A DNA stretch of 64,000 bases from Ruegeria sp. ANG-R. GTDB lineage: Bacteria; Pseudomonadota; Alphaproteobacteria; Rhodobacterales; Rhodobacteraceae. The translations under genes were made by a program, and so were the position numbers. The DNA is taken from positions 95,015 through 159,014 of the forward strand of contig NZ_JWLJ01000007.1 in the NCBI RefSeq assembly GCF_000813985.1. Reading direction: 5' to 3'. This document shows, piece after piece, positions 42,480 through 52,410 of the stretch (the stretch's first letter is position 1; every line of letters starts with the position of its first letter). The notes under the pieces were generated by a model. That model had not been told where the DNA came from and searched no databases. It was given only the letters and a program-made list of their open reading frames with translations.

Positions 42480-44171
42480 TTATCCCAGCAACCGACGCGC
42501 GATGACCTGTGCCTGAATTTCTGCGGCACCTTCAAAGATGTTCAGAATGCGAGCGTCACACAGCACGCGGCTGATCTTGTATTCCAGGGCAAACCCATTG
42601 CCGCCATGAATCTGCAACCCGTTATCCGCCGCAGCCCAGGCAACCCGGGCCCCCAGCAGCTTGGCCATCCCGGCCTCAAGGTCACAACGCTGGCCGTGGT
42701 CTTTTTCCCAGGCGGAATAGTATGTTAGCTGACGTGCAATCATGATCTCAACTGCCATCATCGCCAGCTTGCCCGAAACGCGCGGGAAGTTGATCAATGC
42801 TTTTCCGAACTGCTTGCGGTCCTGCGCATATTGCATGGCAATGTCCAGCGCGCTCTGCGCCACACCGATGGCACGGGCGGCGGTCTGGATGCGTGCGGAT
42901 TCGAAGGTTTCCATCAACTGCTTGAAACCTTTACCTTCTTCGCCACCCAGAAGGTTCTCGCCCTTCACTTCGAAACCATCGAAGCCCAGCTCGTATTCCT
43001 TCATCCCGCGATACCCCAGAACCTCAATCTCGCCGCCGGTCATACCGGGTGTGGGGAACGGGTTCTCATCGGTACCGGGAGTCTTTTCGGCAAGGAACAT
43101 GGACAGCCCACGGTGATCGGTGCTGTCTGGATTGGTCCGCGCCAACAGGGTCATCACATGAGTCCGCGCGGCGTGCGTAATCCATGTTTTATTGCCTGTT
43201 ATCTTATAGTTACCATCTGCCCCTTTTACAGCGCGTGTTCGCAGGCTGCCCAAATCCGAACCCGTGTTGGGTTCAGTGAATACGGCTGTCGGCAGAATCT
43301 CGGCGCTGGCGAGCTTTGGCAGCCAGTTGGCCTTTTGCTCATCCGTGCCGCCCGCGATGATCAGTTCAGCCGCGATTTCCGAGCGGGTGCCCAGAGACCC
43401 AACGCCGATATACCCGCGTGACAGCTCTTCCGACACCACACACATCGAGGCTTTGGACAGGCCAAACCCGCCGAACTCCTCGGGGATAGTCAGGCCAAAA
43501 ACACCCATTTCGGCCAGTTCTTCGATGATCTCAATCGGGATCAACTCATCCTTAAGGTGCCAGTCATGCGCATTTGGCTCAACCTTTTCAACGGCATAGC
43601 GACGGAATTGGTCGCGGATCATCTCCAGCTCTTCGTCCAGACCTGATGCGCCAAACATGGTGGCGCCGGATTGGTCCTGCATCAGCTCGACCAGACGGGT
43701 CCGTGCAGTCTGAGAATTGGCCTGCGCCATCAGGGTTTGTACTTCACTGCACTGGAATCCCGACAGGGCGTCCCAGCCGAGGCCAAGGTCCTGCAAGCGC
43801 ACGACTTCGCCCTGGTTCATCGGGATGCCACCGGCGATCTGGTGCAGGTACTCACCAAAGGCGATCTGATGCAGCAGCTGCTCCATCTCACCAAATTTCC
43901 CTTCGGCCTGAAGCGCCTCGGCCCAGCGTTGCATCTGCTGCAGTGACTGATGATAGGTCGCGAGCCAAGCCAGCCCATGCGCGGCTGTCTGATGCGCCTC
44001 GATCAACGCGCCCGAGATGCGGTCCTCGGCCGTTACCATCGCACGTACCGACTCACGCGCTTTGTCGAATACTGTCTGAACTGCGGGCAGAGCTGCCGCG
44101 CTGAGTGTCAAAAGCTCGGGTAAAACCGCCGGCTGCGTCATGTTCGTCATATCCTGTCCGTCATGGGCCAT
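42480..44171 (-). CDS. mcd: Methylsuccinyl-CoA dehydrogenase of the ethylmalonyl-CoA pathway
   Basis: This 563-residue acyl-CoA dehydrogenase carries an extra N-terminal helical domain of about 160 residues before the usual fold. That extension, with HGLAWLATYHQSLQQMQRWAEAL, is characteristic of Mcd, which oxidises (2S)-methylsuccinyl-CoA to mesaconyl-CoA during acetyl-CoA assimilation. The FAD and substrate segments FGLTIPEEFGGFGLS, FTEPNTGSDLGSLRT, TWITHAARTHVMTLLARTN and QIHGGNGFALEYKISR are normal. Electrons pass to ETF, encoded at 55630-57317. It is monocistronic with its own terminator. A general acyl-CoA dehydrogenase of the long type is the alternative, less likely given the N-terminal domain. 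Confidence 0.88.
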   Translation of the reverse strand: MAHDGQDMTNMTQPAVLPELLTLSAAALPAVQTVFDKARESVRAMVTAEDRISGALIEAHQTAAHGLAWLATYHQSLQQMQRWAEALQAEGKFGEMEQLLHQIAFGEYLHQIAGGIPMNQGEVVRLQDLGLGWDALSGFQCSEVQTLMAQANSQTARTRLVELMQDQSGATMFGASGLDEELEMIRDQFRRYAVEKVEPNAHDWHLKDELIPIEIIEELAEMGVFGLTIPEEFGGFGLSKASMCVVSEELSRGYIGVGSLGTRSEIAAELIIAGGTDEQKANWLPKLASAEILPTAVFTEPNTGSDLGSLRTRAVKGADGNYKITGNKTWITHAARTHVMTLLARTNPDSTDHRGLSMFLAEKTPGTDENPFPTPGMTGGEIEVLGYRGMKEYELGFDGFEVKGENLLGGEEGKGFKQLMETFESARIQTAARAIGVAQSALDIAMQYAQDRKQFGKALINFPRVSGKLAMMAVEIMIARQLTYYSAWEKDHGQRCDLEAGMAKLLGARVAWAAADNGLQIHGGNGFALEYKISRVLCDARILNIFEGAAEIQAQVIARRLLG

Positions 44172-44314
44172 GAATCACGTCCTCTGCTGGGTCGTCTGGT
44201 CATATCATGCTGCACGTGCAGCGCAACAAAAATACGCAAATAACCCCAGAAAAGTTCAAATATTTCTTGAACGTTTTGCAATGCAGAAAAAAATTCAGGT
44301 GCTATGAAGGGGCG

Positions 44315-45079
44315 ATGAACGTGTTTTCGTTAATGTCTCCGCAGGAATTTTATCTGGCCCTCGCCATCGCTTTTGTGGCGGGGTGGGTCAAGGGTATGGT
44401 CGGTTTCGCCATGCCGATGGTGTTCGTGTCGGGGCTCAGTATGGTTTTGCCCCCCAATCTGGCGCTTGCGGGCCTGATCCTGCCAACCCTCGTGACCAAC
44501 GGAGTGCAGGCCCTGCGCGAAGGCGCACCTGCTGCTATGGCATCAATCCGCAGGTTCCGCGTTTTTCTGGGGGTGGGGCTAGTATGCCTTCTAGCCTGCG
44601 CGCAATTGATCAACGTCCTGTCCACCAGGACTTTCCTGCTGACGCTGGGTGTGCCGGTGTCTTTTTTTGCGCTGGTTCAACTTCTGGGCCTCAAGCTGAC
44701 GCTGCAGAAGCCTACGATGCGGGTCGAGGCGCTGGTGGGTGCGGTTGCAGGGGCCGTCGGCGGCATCTCAGGTGTCTGGGGGCCGCCAACGGTTGCGTAT
44801 CTGACGGCGCTGAATACGCCGAAGAAAGACCAGATGCGGGTTCAGGGGGTCATCTATGGGCTGGGTGCGGTGGCTCTGGTGGTGGCGCATGTGGGATCAG
44901 GTGTTTTGCGGCCCGAAACAACGCTGTTTTCGGCATTGTTGATTTTACCGGCGCTGTTGGGGATGCGCGCGGGCCTGTTTCTGCAGGATCGGATCGATCA
45001 GGCACAATTTCGCAAGCTCACGCTGCTGGTTCTGCTGATTGCCGGGCTGAACCTGCTGCGGCGCGGCATTATGGGTTAG
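44315..45079 (+). CDS. TauE/SafE family sulfite exporter-like permease
   Basis: This 254-residue membrane protein has eight or so TM helices with the duplicated TauE pattern: FVAGWVKGMVGFAMPMVFVSGLSMVLPPNLALAGLILPTLVTN in the first half and GAVAGAVGGISGVWGPPTVAYLTALNTPKKDQMRVQG in the second. Members move sulphite, sulphoacetate or related anions. ATG at 44315 has AAGGGG 4 bases upstream, which decides against the start at 44207. Its 3' end overlaps the next convergent gene by 4 bases. Confidence 0.87.
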   Translation: MNVFSLMSPQEFYLALAIAFVAGWVKGMVGFAMPMVFVSGLSMVLPPNLALAGLILPTLVTNGVQALREGAPAAMASIRRFRVFLGVGLVCLLACAQLINVLSTRTFLLTLGVPVSFFALVQLLGLKLTLQKPTMRVEALVGAVAGAVGGISGVWGPPTVAYLTALNTPKKDQMRVQGVIYGLGAVALVVAHVGSGVLRPETTLFSALLILPALLGMRAGLFLQDRIDQAQFRKLTLLVLLIAGLNLLRRGIMG

Positions 45080-45618
45080 CTGCGCCTATCGGCAATCCGG
45101 AATGCGAAATGCAGGCCCAACATCAGGAAGAACAAGCCCGATATATCGCCGATCAGAAAGGCCACATACTCGGCGGTGGCACTGCCAAAGGCCATATTGG
45201 TCAGGCCTGAAACCAGTACGGACGTTATGACTCCAACGCCCATCACGCACAGCCAGCAGGGTTTCCGGTCGGCGCGGGGGAACAGATCCCAGCCCAGCGC
45301 CTTGCAGGCATAGAAAACGGCAGGGGTGATCGTTACGGCGATGGTAATCGCCAGCAACCTGCTGGGCAGCAATACATCCCAGCCACCGATCATGACAAAG
45401 ACGATGGCTACGCCTGGAAGCAGGGCGAATATCGCACGCCATCCCAGCAGCCAGGCCGACAGCACCCGAACCCCATGCGGGAGAAACAGCAGGCTGGCGT
45501 AGCTGGGGTATTCTGGAAAAAAGACATTCTGAAGCGGCATCAGAACCTCGAATGTGAGGAGCGATGCGGCAACATAGGCCAAAGAGGCATAGAATGTGTC
45601 AGTGGCCCATCTGTTCAC
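45076..45618 (-). CDS. Multi-TM membrane protein, MASE1-like sensor region without output domain
   Basis: This 180-residue protein has about five hydrophobic helices. The segment YPSYASLLFLPHGVRVLSAWLLGWRAIFALLPGVAI recalls MASE1-type membrane sensor domains, which normally precede a kinase or GGDEF domain, but nothing follows here. The match is from overall pattern and is weak. It lies 33 bases downstream of a small winged-helix gene on the same strand, with which it is probably cotranscribed. Confidence 0.6.
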   Translation of the reverse strand: MNRWATDTFYASLAYVAASLLTFEVLMPLQNVFFPEYPSYASLLFLPHGVRVLSAWLLGWRAIFALLPGVAIVFVMIGGWDVLLPSRLLAITIAVTITPAVFYACKALGWDLFPRADRKPCWLCVMGVGVITSVLVSGLTNMAFGSATAEYVAFLIGDISGLFFLMLGLHFAFRIADRRS

Positions 45619-45651
45619 GGGGCTTAGCCGTTTGCAGATTTCAGGCGGCGA

Positions 45652-45942
45652 TCACCTGGGCGCATGAACCAGATACCGCCCGCGATTGGCGCTTCCGCTT
45701 TGCGAAAGATAGCCCTTCTGAACAAGCGACTTGAGAGCGCGGAAGAAGGTCGGGCGTGAGACGCTTTTGACCAGCGTATGCTCGATCAGGCCGAAGGTGC
45801 GGACTTCCCGATCGTTTTTTGACAGCTCTTCGGCGGCGTAATAGATGTCGCGCTCGACCGGAGACAATTCTTCCAGTCCCAGCGTACGCTCCATGCTCTG
45901 CATAAGTTTGCGCAGTTCGGTGAGTTTTGAGATTTCAGTCAT
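45652..45942 (-). CDS. Small winged helix-turn-helix DNA-binding protein
   Basis: This 96-residue protein has a helical N-terminus (KLTELRKLMQSMERTLGLEELSPVERDIYYAAEEL) and a winged-helix core: VSRPTFFRALKSLVQKGYLSQSGSANRGRYLVH, with a recognition helix and Gly-rich wing. It resembles MarR/PadR-like or replication-type single-domain regulators. No ligand domain is present. It may regulate itself and the downstream membrane gene; an AAAGG-N6-CCTTT inverted repeat lies about 55 bases upstream. Confidence 0.75.
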   Translation of the reverse strand: MTEISKLTELRKLMQSMERTLGLEELSPVERDIYYAAEELSKNDREVRTFGLIEHTLVKSVSRPTFFRALKSLVQKGYLSQSGSANRGRYLVHAPR

Positions 45943-46239
45943 AACCTGCCTATAGTTTCCGTGTCTGACCGAGGCATATCGAAAGGCTAAAACCTTTGGC
46001 GAACTTCAACCCGACACCCATCCCCATGTGGAAATAGTCGTTACCCTTTCAGAACGGCCCGAAACGAGGTGTGAGCAAGATCGCCCGGATCGTCCAACGT
46101 TCAAATTCCAAGAAAACCGACATAAATGCGCGCCGGGTTCCAGAGTTTCATAGATAGAATGCGATAGCGCAAGTTACCCGTTCCCGCAATGAACTTGTCG
46201 GTGAGTATGCGGTTGCCGCAACGTAATCCGGGGCGAAAC
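45943..46239. other. Non-coding gap between the winged-helix gene and pckA
   Basis: This stretch lies upstream of the minus-strand winged-helix gene and downstream of minus-strand pckA. Near the start it has a short inverted repeat (AAAGG-CTAAAA-CCTTT). Near the end is TGCGG-TTG-CCGCA. I see no gene, tRNA or further repeat in it. Confidence 0.6.
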
Positions 46240-46258
46240 GGGGGCCGCGAAGGCCCCC
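46240..46258 (-). terminator. GC-rich hairpin after pckA
   Basis: GGGGGCC (46240-46246) pairs with GGCCCCC (46252-46258) around GCGAA, starting 9 bases after the pckA stop on the minus strand. There is only a short GTTT tail, so the termination type is uncertain, but position supports it. Confidence 0.6.
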
Positions 46259-46266
46259 GGTCCGGG

Positions 46267-47865
46267 TCAGCCGATTGCGACGGCTTTGATATCTTCGTCG
46301 ATGAAGGGCAGGTATTGCTCGAAGTTTTCGGCGAACATCTGCACCAGTTTTTCAGCCTGCTTGTCGAATGCTACCTGATCGTCCCAGGTGCGGCGCGGGT
46401 CCAGCAGAACCTCAGGCACACCCGGAACCGAGACCGGTACGTCAAAGCCGAAATTGGCGTCTTTGCGGTATTCCGCATCCGCCAACGATCCGTCCAGCGC
46501 GGCTGTCAGCAGAGCGCGTGTGGCCTTGATCGGCATCCGGCTGCCAACACCATAGGCGCCGCCGGTCCAGCCGGTGTTGACCAACCAGCAGGTCGCGCCG
46601 TGCTGGGCGATCTTGTCGCGCAGCAGGTTGCCATAGGCCTCGGGGCGGCGCGGCATGAAGGGTGCGCCAAAACAGGTCGAAAAGGTCGGTTGGGGTTCGG
46701 TCACGCCACGCTCGGTTCCGGCGACTTTCGAGGTGAAGCCCGATAGGAAGTGGTACATCGCCTGCGCCGGGGTCAACCGCGCGATCGGAGGCAGCACGCC
46801 AAACGCGTCACATGTGAGCATGATAATGTTTTTCGGGTGCCCGCCCAGAGCGGTGCTGGATGCGTTCGAGATATATTCGAGCGGATAGGCGCAGCGCATG
46901 TTTGCGGTCAGCGAGTCGTCGTTGAAATCGAGTTCCTTGGTCTCGGGATCGAAGACCATGTTCTCGATCACCGTACCGAACTTGTTGGTGGTCGCGTAGA
47001 TTTCCGGCTCGGCCTCGGCGTTCAGGTTGATCGTTTTGGCATAGCAACCGCCTTCAAAGTTGAAGGTGCCGCGATCTGACCAGCCATGTTCATCATCCCC
47101 GATCAGGATACGCGACGGATCGGCGGACAGGGTTGTCTTGCCGGTGCCGGAGAGGCCGAAGAACACAGCAGTATCGACCGGGTTTCCAACCGCGTGGTTG
47201 GCCGAACAATGCATCGGCATCACACCTTTTTCCGGCAGCATATAGTTCAGCAGGGTGAAGACGGATTTCTTGTTCTCACCGGCATATTCGGTGCCGCCGA
47301 TCAGGATCAGCTTACGGTCGAAGTTCAGTGCGATCACGGTCTCGCTCTGGCAGTTATGCTTGGTGGGATCGGCCTGAAAGCTGGGGCAGTTGATGACTGT
47401 GAAATCTGCCGTGAACTCATCCAGGTCCTCGCGATCCGGACGGCGCAGCAGGTGGCGGATGAACAGATTGTGCCAGGCCAGTTCGGTGACCATGCGCACA
47501 TTGATCGAATAGCTGGGATCGGCCCCGCCCACCAGGTCCTGCACAAAGTAATCGCGGCCTTTCATATGGGCCAGCATATCTTCGTACAGCGCATCAAAGC
47601 CTTCGGGGCTCATGGCGGCATTGTTTTCCCACCAGATGCTGTCGGCGACGCTGTCGGTTTTGACGACATGCTTGTCTTTGGGGGAACGGCCCGTGAACTT
47701 GCCGGTGGTGACCAAAAAGGCTCCGCCATTGCCAAGGGTGCCTTCGCCGCGCTTCAGCGCCTCTTCGATCAGCGCCGGTTCCATGAAGTTGTAATAGACA
47801 TTGCCCAGACCCTCGATGCCCTGATCTTCGAGGCGGAATTGCGGGTTAACCCGTCCAGATGTCAT
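46267..47865 (-). CDS. pckA: Phosphoenolpyruvate carboxykinase (ATP)
   Basis: This 532-residue enzyme converts oxaloacetate plus ATP to PEP, the entry step of gluconeogenesis from acetate and amino acids. It has the kinase-1a P-loop [15 protein letters not shown], the HCSANHAVG metal segment, the [24 protein letters not shown] adenine and metal site and the late [11 protein letters not shown] segment; these belong to the ATP-dependent type. Divergent from chvI with 346 bases between. In Agrobacterium and relatives pckA next to chvI-chvG is controlled by ChvI, so the same may hold here. Confidence 0.97.
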   Translation of the reverse strand: MTSGRVNPQFRLEDQGIEGLGNVYYNFMEPALIEEALKRGEGTLGNGGAFLVTTGKFTGRSPKDKHVVKTDSVADSIWWENNAAMSPEGFDALYEDMLAHMKGRDYFVQDLVGGADPSYSINVRMVTELAWHNLFIRHLLRRPDREDLDEFTADFTVINCPSFQADPTKHNCQSETVIALNFDRKLILIGGTEYAGENKKSVFTLLNYMLPEKGVMPMHCSANHAVGNPVDTAVFFGLSGTGKTTLSADPSRILIGDDEHGWSDRGTFNFEGGCYAKTINLNAEAEPEIYATTNKFGTVIENMVFDPETKELDFNDDSLTANMRCAYPLEYISNASSTALGGHPKNIIMLTCDAFGVLPPIARLTPAQAMYHFLSGFTSKVAGTERGVTEPQPTFSTCFGAPFMPRRPEAYGNLLRDKIAQHGATCWLVNTGWTGGAYGVGSRMPIKATRALLTAALDGSLADAEYRKDANFGFDVPVSVPGVPEVLLDPRRTWDDQVAFDKQAEKLVQMFAENFEQYLPFIDEDIKAVAIG

Positions 47866-48211
47866 GTGTGTCTTCTCCTGTGGCGGCGCTTTGGCTGTCG
47901 GGCCGGCTGCGCCATTGGGGCGGATACCGGAAATAGTCCGGCGGTCAGGCGCCTCTTATCATGGTATTTTAGGGCATGAACAGGACGGTTTGGAGGAGTT
48001 AGCGCAACCAAGTTCAGGTTTAGCGCCATCACGAATTGCCTGCCACAAATCAAGGCGGCATTTTGAGTTCAGCAAGGCAATTTTGCCGCATACCTGCCGC
48101 AAGAATGGCACGATTCGCAGTTACGGATTGATTCGGCGACTCAAAACCGCCAACAATGCCTTACAAAAAAGCGTATTATTGCGCGAGTGAGCAGGAATAG
48201 GGGTGAACCCG
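47866..48211. promoter_or_regulatory. pckA-chvI divergent regulatory region
   Basis: This 346-base gap must hold promoters for both genes. It includes TGCCGCA at 48084-48090 and again at 48095-48101, a direct repeat with an 11-bp period of the kind bound by OmpR-type regulators. A related TGCCACA lies at 48041, and GCGGCA at 48055 lies in opposite orientation. Clear -35/-10 elements could not be assigned. No gene is seen in the gap. Confidence 0.5.
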
Positions 48212-48916
48212 ATGTCAAAGATTGCACTGGTGGACGACGACAGAAATATCCTGACGTCCGTGTCCATGACACTCGAAGCCGAAGGGTTTGAGGTCGAAAC
48301 ATATAATGATGGTCAGGCTGCGTTGGACGCGTTCAACAAGAAGCTGCCTGATATGGCCGTTCTGGATATCAAGATGCCGCGCATGGACGGCATGGATCTG
48401 CTGCAAAGACTGCGGCAGAAAACCCAGATGCCGGTGATATTCCTCACTTCGAAAGATGACGAAATCGACGAGGTTCTGGGCCTGCGGATGGGCGCAGATG
48501 ACTACGTCAAAAAGCCTTTTTCCCAGCGCCTTCTGGTCGAACGCATCCGTGCGCTGTTGCGCCGTCAGGAAGCGACCGATGGTGACGTGACCAACGCCGC
48601 CTCGGGCGATACCAAGGTGATGGAGCGTGGCGAATTGCGGATGGACCCGTTGCGTCATGCGGTCAGTTGGAAGGGCAACGATGTCTCGCTGACGGTGACC
48701 GAGTTTTTGCTGCTTCAGGCGCTGGCACAACGTCCCGGCTTTGTCAAAAGCCGCGATCAGTTGATGGATGTGGCCTATGACGATCAGGTCTATGTGGATG
48801 ACCGGACAATCGACAGCCATATCAAGCGGCTGCGCAAAAAGATGCGTGCCGCAGATTCCGAGTTTTCGGCGATCGAAACGCTGTATGGTATCGGATATCG
48901 TTATAACGAAGAATAG
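48212..48916 (+). CDS. chvI: Two-component response regulator ChvI
   Basis: This 234-residue OmpR-type regulator has a receiver domain ([15 protein letters not shown], phospho-acceptor Asp in [13 protein letters not shown] at residue 52, Lys in DYVKKPF) and a winged-helix DNA-binding domain (about 130-232, with [16 protein letters not shown] and [10 protein letters not shown]). ChvI responds to envelope or acid signals through ChvG in alphaproteobacteria. ATG at 48212, preceded by GGGGTG, is preferred; a GTG three codons earlier is possible. It is followed by chvG after 32 bases. Confidence 0.95.
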   Translation: MSKIALVDDDRNILTSVSMTLEAEGFEVETYNDGQAALDAFNKKLPDMAVLDIKMPRMDGMDLLQRLRQKTQMPVIFLTSKDDEIDEVLGLRMGADDYVKKPFSQRLLVERIRALLRRQEATDGDVTNAASGDTKVMERGELRMDPLRHAVSWKGNDVSLTVTEFLLLQALAQRPGFVKSRDQLMDVAYDDQVYVDDRTIDSHIKRLRKKMRAADSEFSAIETLYGIGYRYNEE

Positions 48917-48948
48917 GCGCGGCCGTTTTTAAAAGGCGAAGGGGTCTC

Positions 48949-50658
48949 GTGCGCGATACTGAACAAGCCAACCAAGTGCGCGACGCGGACGTCGTTCTCG
49001 GGGATGACTGGGTCATTCCTCAGGACCCCGAGTCGGCCGAGTTGCAGGCCAAGCGGTCGCGGCGGAACCTGTTTACGCTGCGCTATTCGCCTCTGGCGCG
49101 CAGGATCATCACGTTCAACCTGATCGCTCTTGTCATCCTGGTGGCAGGGCTGCTGTATCTGGACGACACGCGAAAAGAGCGGGTTCAACAGACCGCAGGC
49201 AATCTGGTCGGGGATGCACAGCTTGTCAGCAACGTTTTTGAGACCCAACTGCGCCAGCCTTCCGCCAATGGGGCGGGAGCGCTGGATGTACGGGATACGT
49301 TGTCGGGCCTCAGCCTGCCCGAAGGGGGCGAGGTCTTTGTCTATGACAGTACCGGTACACTGATTGGATGGACGCGCGGTGCATCTCCGGCCTCCGAACT
49401 GCCAAGCCTGTTGCATCGGGATGCCGGCACCGCCACCGGAAGCACGCTGATCAGCGACGCGCTGAACGCGGTGTGGAGTGGAGTGTCCGCGATCTTCAGC
49501 GGTTCTTCTGAAAGTGAGGCTCCGACGCTGGCGCAGCGGGTTCAGGAGATGATCCCAAAGGCGCTGGATGGTGGGACGCAGGTGCAGGCCGTGAAGGACG
49601 ACCTGGGCCAGACTGTGATTGTGGCCGTCGCTCCGATCCTGTTGGACGATACGCCTGTGGGTGCCGTCGCGATGGCGGGCCCTGCGGGCGAGATTGATGC
49701 GCTGGCCCGCAAGGAACAAGAGCGTATCCTTCAGATGTTTGTTGTCGCACTTCTTGTTTCGATTGGCCTGAGCCTCGTTCTTGCCTCGACCATTGCCAAC
49801 CCTCTTGCCGATCTGGCGGCGGCGGCCGAGATGGGTAAGGATCGTGGCACGGGGGTGAACCCGGGGCGTATCCGCATCCCCGACCTCAGCGCGCGCCCGG
49901 ATGAGATTGGTCGCCTCAGCCAGGCTTTGCGCGGTATGGTTACGGCGCTCTACAACCGAATTGACGCGAACGAACAGTTTGCCGCCGATGTGGCGCATGA
50001 GATCAAGAACCCGCTCGCCAGCCTGCAGTCCGCCGTTGGCACCATGCGCATGGTCAAGCGTGACGACCAGCGGGAAAAGCTGTTGGGGGTGATCGAACAT
50101 GACGTGCGGCGACTGGATCGTCTGGTCAGTGACATCTCGAATGCGTCGCGGCTGGATGCGGAGCTGGTAAAAGAAGAAGAGCAACCCTTCGATCTTCTCA
50201 ATCTGCTCGGCAATATCAGTCAGTTTCTGGGCGAAGATGCCCGTTCGAAGGGCATCGACTATATCACTGACCTGCCGTCCGACCCGATCGTGGTCAACGG
50301 GCTCGAGGCGCGTCTGGCTCAGGTCTTTGTCAACCTGATCACCAATGCGATTTCTTTCTGCGAGGACAAAGACGCCATCCGTGTCTGGGTGCGCCGCCGT
50401 GATAACCGCGTGCTGGTCGTGGTCGAAGACACCGGCCCCGGTATCCCTGATCAGGCTCTGACCAAGATTTTCAAGCGCTTCTATTCCCAACGCCCCGAAG
50501 AGCATTTCGGCAATAATTCCGGCCTGGGGTTGGCGATCTCGAAACAGATCGTCGAGGCGCATGGCGGCGTGATCTGGGCCGAAAACATCCGCCCGACCGA
50601 AGCGGACATCACCTCGGACCCGCTGGGGGCCCGGTTCGTGGTCGGGCTTCCTGTCTAG
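48949..50658 (+). CDS. chvG: Sensor histidine kinase ChvG
   Basis: This 569-residue inner-membrane kinase starts with GTG. Its order is TM1 (about 42-66), a periplasmic sensory region to about 262, TM2 (about 263-285), HAMP, the HisKA box FAADVAHEIKNPLASLQSAV (His 350), and a HATPase domain with VVEDTGPGIPDQAL and SGLGLAISKQIVEAHGG. It phosphorylates ChvI. Its minus-strand shadow frame is longer than the gene itself and can mislead gene callers. Confidence 0.96.
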   Translation: MRDTEQANQVRDADVVLGDDWVIPQDPESAELQAKRSRRNLFTLRYSPLARRIITFNLIALVILVAGLLYLDDTRKERVQQTAGNLVGDAQLVSNVFETQLRQPSANGAGALDVRDTLSGLSLPEGGEVFVYDSTGTLIGWTRGASPASELPSLLHRDAGTATGSTLISDALNAVWSGVSAIFSGSSESEAPTLAQRVQEMIPKALDGGTQVQAVKDDLGQTVIVAVAPILLDDTPVGAVAMAGPAGEIDALARKEQERILQMFVVALLVSIGLSLVLASTIANPLADLAAAAEMGKDRGTGVNPGRIRIPDLSARPDEIGRLSQALRGMVTALYNRIDANEQFAADVAHEIKNPLASLQSAVGTMRMVKRDDQREKLLGVIEHDVRRLDRLVSDISNASRLDAELVKEEEQPFDLLNLLGNISQFLGEDARSKGIDYITDLPSDPIVVNGLEARLAQVFVNLITNAISFCEDKDAIRVWVRRRDNRVLVVVEDTGPGIPDQALTKIFKRFYSQRPEEHFGNNSGLGLAISKQIVEAHGGVIWAENIRPTEADITSDPLGARFVVGLPV

Positions 50659-50662
50659 AGCG

Positions 50663-51133
50663 ATGGGCAAGCTTCCTCTTTCCGACATTGCGGATCAGGA
50701 AACAGCTTGCGTTCACGCCACCTGCATAGCGGTACAGAATGCGGGCGTGTTGATTATCGGTGCTTCGGGCACGGGTAAATCCGCGCTGGCGCTACAGATG
50801 ATGGCGCTGGGGGCTCAGCTTGTTGCAGATGACAGGGTTAATCTACTGACGCAGGATAACCATGTGATGGCGAGTGCAGTTCCGCAAATCCTTGGATTGA
50901 TCGAGGCACGTGGTGTCGGCTTGTTGCGGGCTGAACCGGCGGGGCCAGCCCGATTGGCCTATGTTGTGGATTTGGATGGCCCTGAGCCAGCGCGCTTGCC
51001 CGAACCAGAAGAAGTTCGGGTGCTGGGGCAAACTGTTCCCTTGCTTCACGCCGCTGGCGTGCCCAACTTGGCCGCAGGACTTATGCAACTTTTGAAGATG
51101 GGGCGCGTGGCTCCGGAATGGCCGAATACATGA
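50663..51133 (+). CDS. hprK: Short HPr kinase/phosphorylase
   Basis: This 156-residue protein corresponds only to the C-terminal kinase domain of HprK, as usual in alphaproteobacteria. The P-loop GASGTGKS is at 33-40, followed by LVADDRVNL and the signature region EARGVGLLR. It phosphorylates the regulatory Ser of HPr, encoded four genes downstream. It starts 4 bases after chvG and overlaps rapZ by 16 bases, so the signalling genes form one unit. Confidence 0.92.
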   Translation: MGKLPLSDIADQETACVHATCIAVQNAGVLIIGASGTGKSALALQMMALGAQLVADDRVNLLTQDNHVMASAVPQILGLIEARGVGLLRAEPAGPARLAYVVDLDGPEPARLPEPEEVRVLGQTVPLLHAAGVPNLAAGLMQLLKMGRVAPEWPNT

Positions 51134-52011
51134 CAGCACAACAGCGCGTCGTACTGGTGACAGGCCCCTCGGGCGCCGGACGTTCAACTGCGATCCATGT
51201 GCTTGAGGACCTAGGATTTGAGGCGATTGATAACCTGCCGATGGGTCTGCTGGTGCGATTGCTTGTCAGTTCCAAGCCAACAGGTCCGATGGCTTTGGGC
51301 ATTGATGCGCGTAACCGGGATTTCTCGACCATCGGCTTCATCGAACTTGCCGCCAAGCTGAACCGGATGGAAGATGTCGACCTGACGATCCTCTATCTGG
51401 ATTGCAGCGACGAGGTGCTGCTGCGCCGGTTCTCGGAAACCCGCCGCCGCCACCCGGTCGCCGCAGATGCCAGCCCGGAAACTGGTATCCGACAGGAAAA
51501 AGAACTGCTGGCCCCGATTCGTGAGATCGCCGACACACTTATCGAAACGAGCGCATTGAACGTTCATCAGTTGCGTGAGGAGGTCGAGCGATGGTTTGCG
51601 CCGAAAGGAGGGCGGCATCTGGCGGTGTCAATTGAGTCCTTCTCGTACAAGCGAGGCCTGCCACGTGGTCTGGATATGGTGTTTGATTGCCGTTTCCTGG
51701 CTAATCCGTATTGGCGACCCGAATTGCGTACTGCGGATGGTCGAAACGTCGATGTGGCGGCCTATGTTCAATCAGACGCGAATTACGAAGCTTTCTTCGA
51801 CCGGGTCGTAGACCTGTTGATTGAATTGCTTCCGGCGTTCCGTGAGGAGGGAAAGGCACACCTCTCGGTTGCGTTCGGTTGTACCGGGGGGCAACACCGC
51901 TCGGTCGCTGTTGCCGAGGCTGTTGCAAAGGCCCTTGCAGAGGGGGGGCAGCAGGTGGCAATTAGGCATCGCGAGATGGAAAGACGTGCGTTGAATGTGA
52001 GGCCGGAGTGA
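51118..52011 (+). CDS. rapZ: RapZ-type nucleotide-binding protein (RNase adapter family)
   Basis: This 297-residue protein has an N-terminal P-loop ([13 protein letters not shown], residues 14-26), in which the usual Walker Lys is Arg, and a C-terminal RapZ domain with [14 protein letters not shown] and [17 protein letters not shown]. In E. coli RapZ senses glucosamine-6-phosphate and directs RNase E to small RNAs; in alphaproteobacteria its role is less clear, but the family clusters with PTS genes. It overlaps hprK and the EIIA gene. Confidence 0.95.
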   Translation: MAEYMTAQQRVVLVTGPSGAGRSTAIHVLEDLGFEAIDNLPMGLLVRLLVSSKPTGPMALGIDARNRDFSTIGFIELAAKLNRMEDVDLTILYLDCSDEVLLRRFSETRRRHPVAADASPETGIRQEKELLAPIREIADTLIETSALNVHQLREEVERWFAPKGGRHLAVSIESFSYKRGLPRGLDMVFDCRFLANPYWRPELRTADGRNVDVAAYVQSDANYEAFFDRVVDLLIELLPAFREEGKAHLSVAFGCTGGQHRSVAVAEAVAKALAEGGQQVAIRHREMERRALNVRPE

Positions 52012-52400
52012 TCGGGATCGTAATTGTTGCACATGGTGGATTGGCTCAGGAGTACTTGGCCGCCACGCAGCATGTGGTCGGAAAACAACCCGGACTGGTG
52101 GCCATCCCGATTGAAGCCGATCATGATCGTGAGGCGAAACAAGCCGAGATTTGCCGCGCCGCTGATGAGGTCGACATGGGCGACGGGGTCGTTGTCGTGA
52201 CCGACCTGTTTGGCGGTAGCCCATCGAATCTCAGCCTGCGGGCCTGCGCGCCACAAGACCGGCGAATCCTTTACGGGGCCAACCTGCCCATGCTGATCAA
52301 ACTGGCCAAAAGCCGCCACCTGCCATTGGCCGAGGCGGTGCGTCTGGCGTTGGAAGCTGGACGAAAATACATCAATGCGCAAAATGTGACGCTGGATTGA
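52008..52400 (+). CDS. PTS EIIA component, mannose/fructose family
   Basis: This 130-residue protein is an EIIA-Man domain alone, with the phosphorylatable His in [17 protein letters not shown] (His 9) and the [16 protein letters not shown] core. No EIIB, EIIC or EIID lies nearby, so it is probably a regulatory phosphate acceptor, not part of a sugar permease. It starts with GTG overlapping the rapZ stop (GTGA). Confidence 0.92.
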   Translation: MIGIVIVAHGGLAQEYLAATQHVVGKQPGLVAIPIEADHDREAKQAEICRAADEVDMGDGVVVVTDLFGGSPSNLSLRACAPQDRRILYGANLPMLIKLAKSRHLPLAEAVRLALEAGRKYINAQNVTLD

Positions 52401-52410
52401 TACCGGATAG

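Noticed and set aside
48901..50688. 595-codon open frame on the minus strand, longer than chvG
   Set aside because: It is antisense to chvG, which has complete kinase motifs. The frame is open only because of the codon bias of the real gene.
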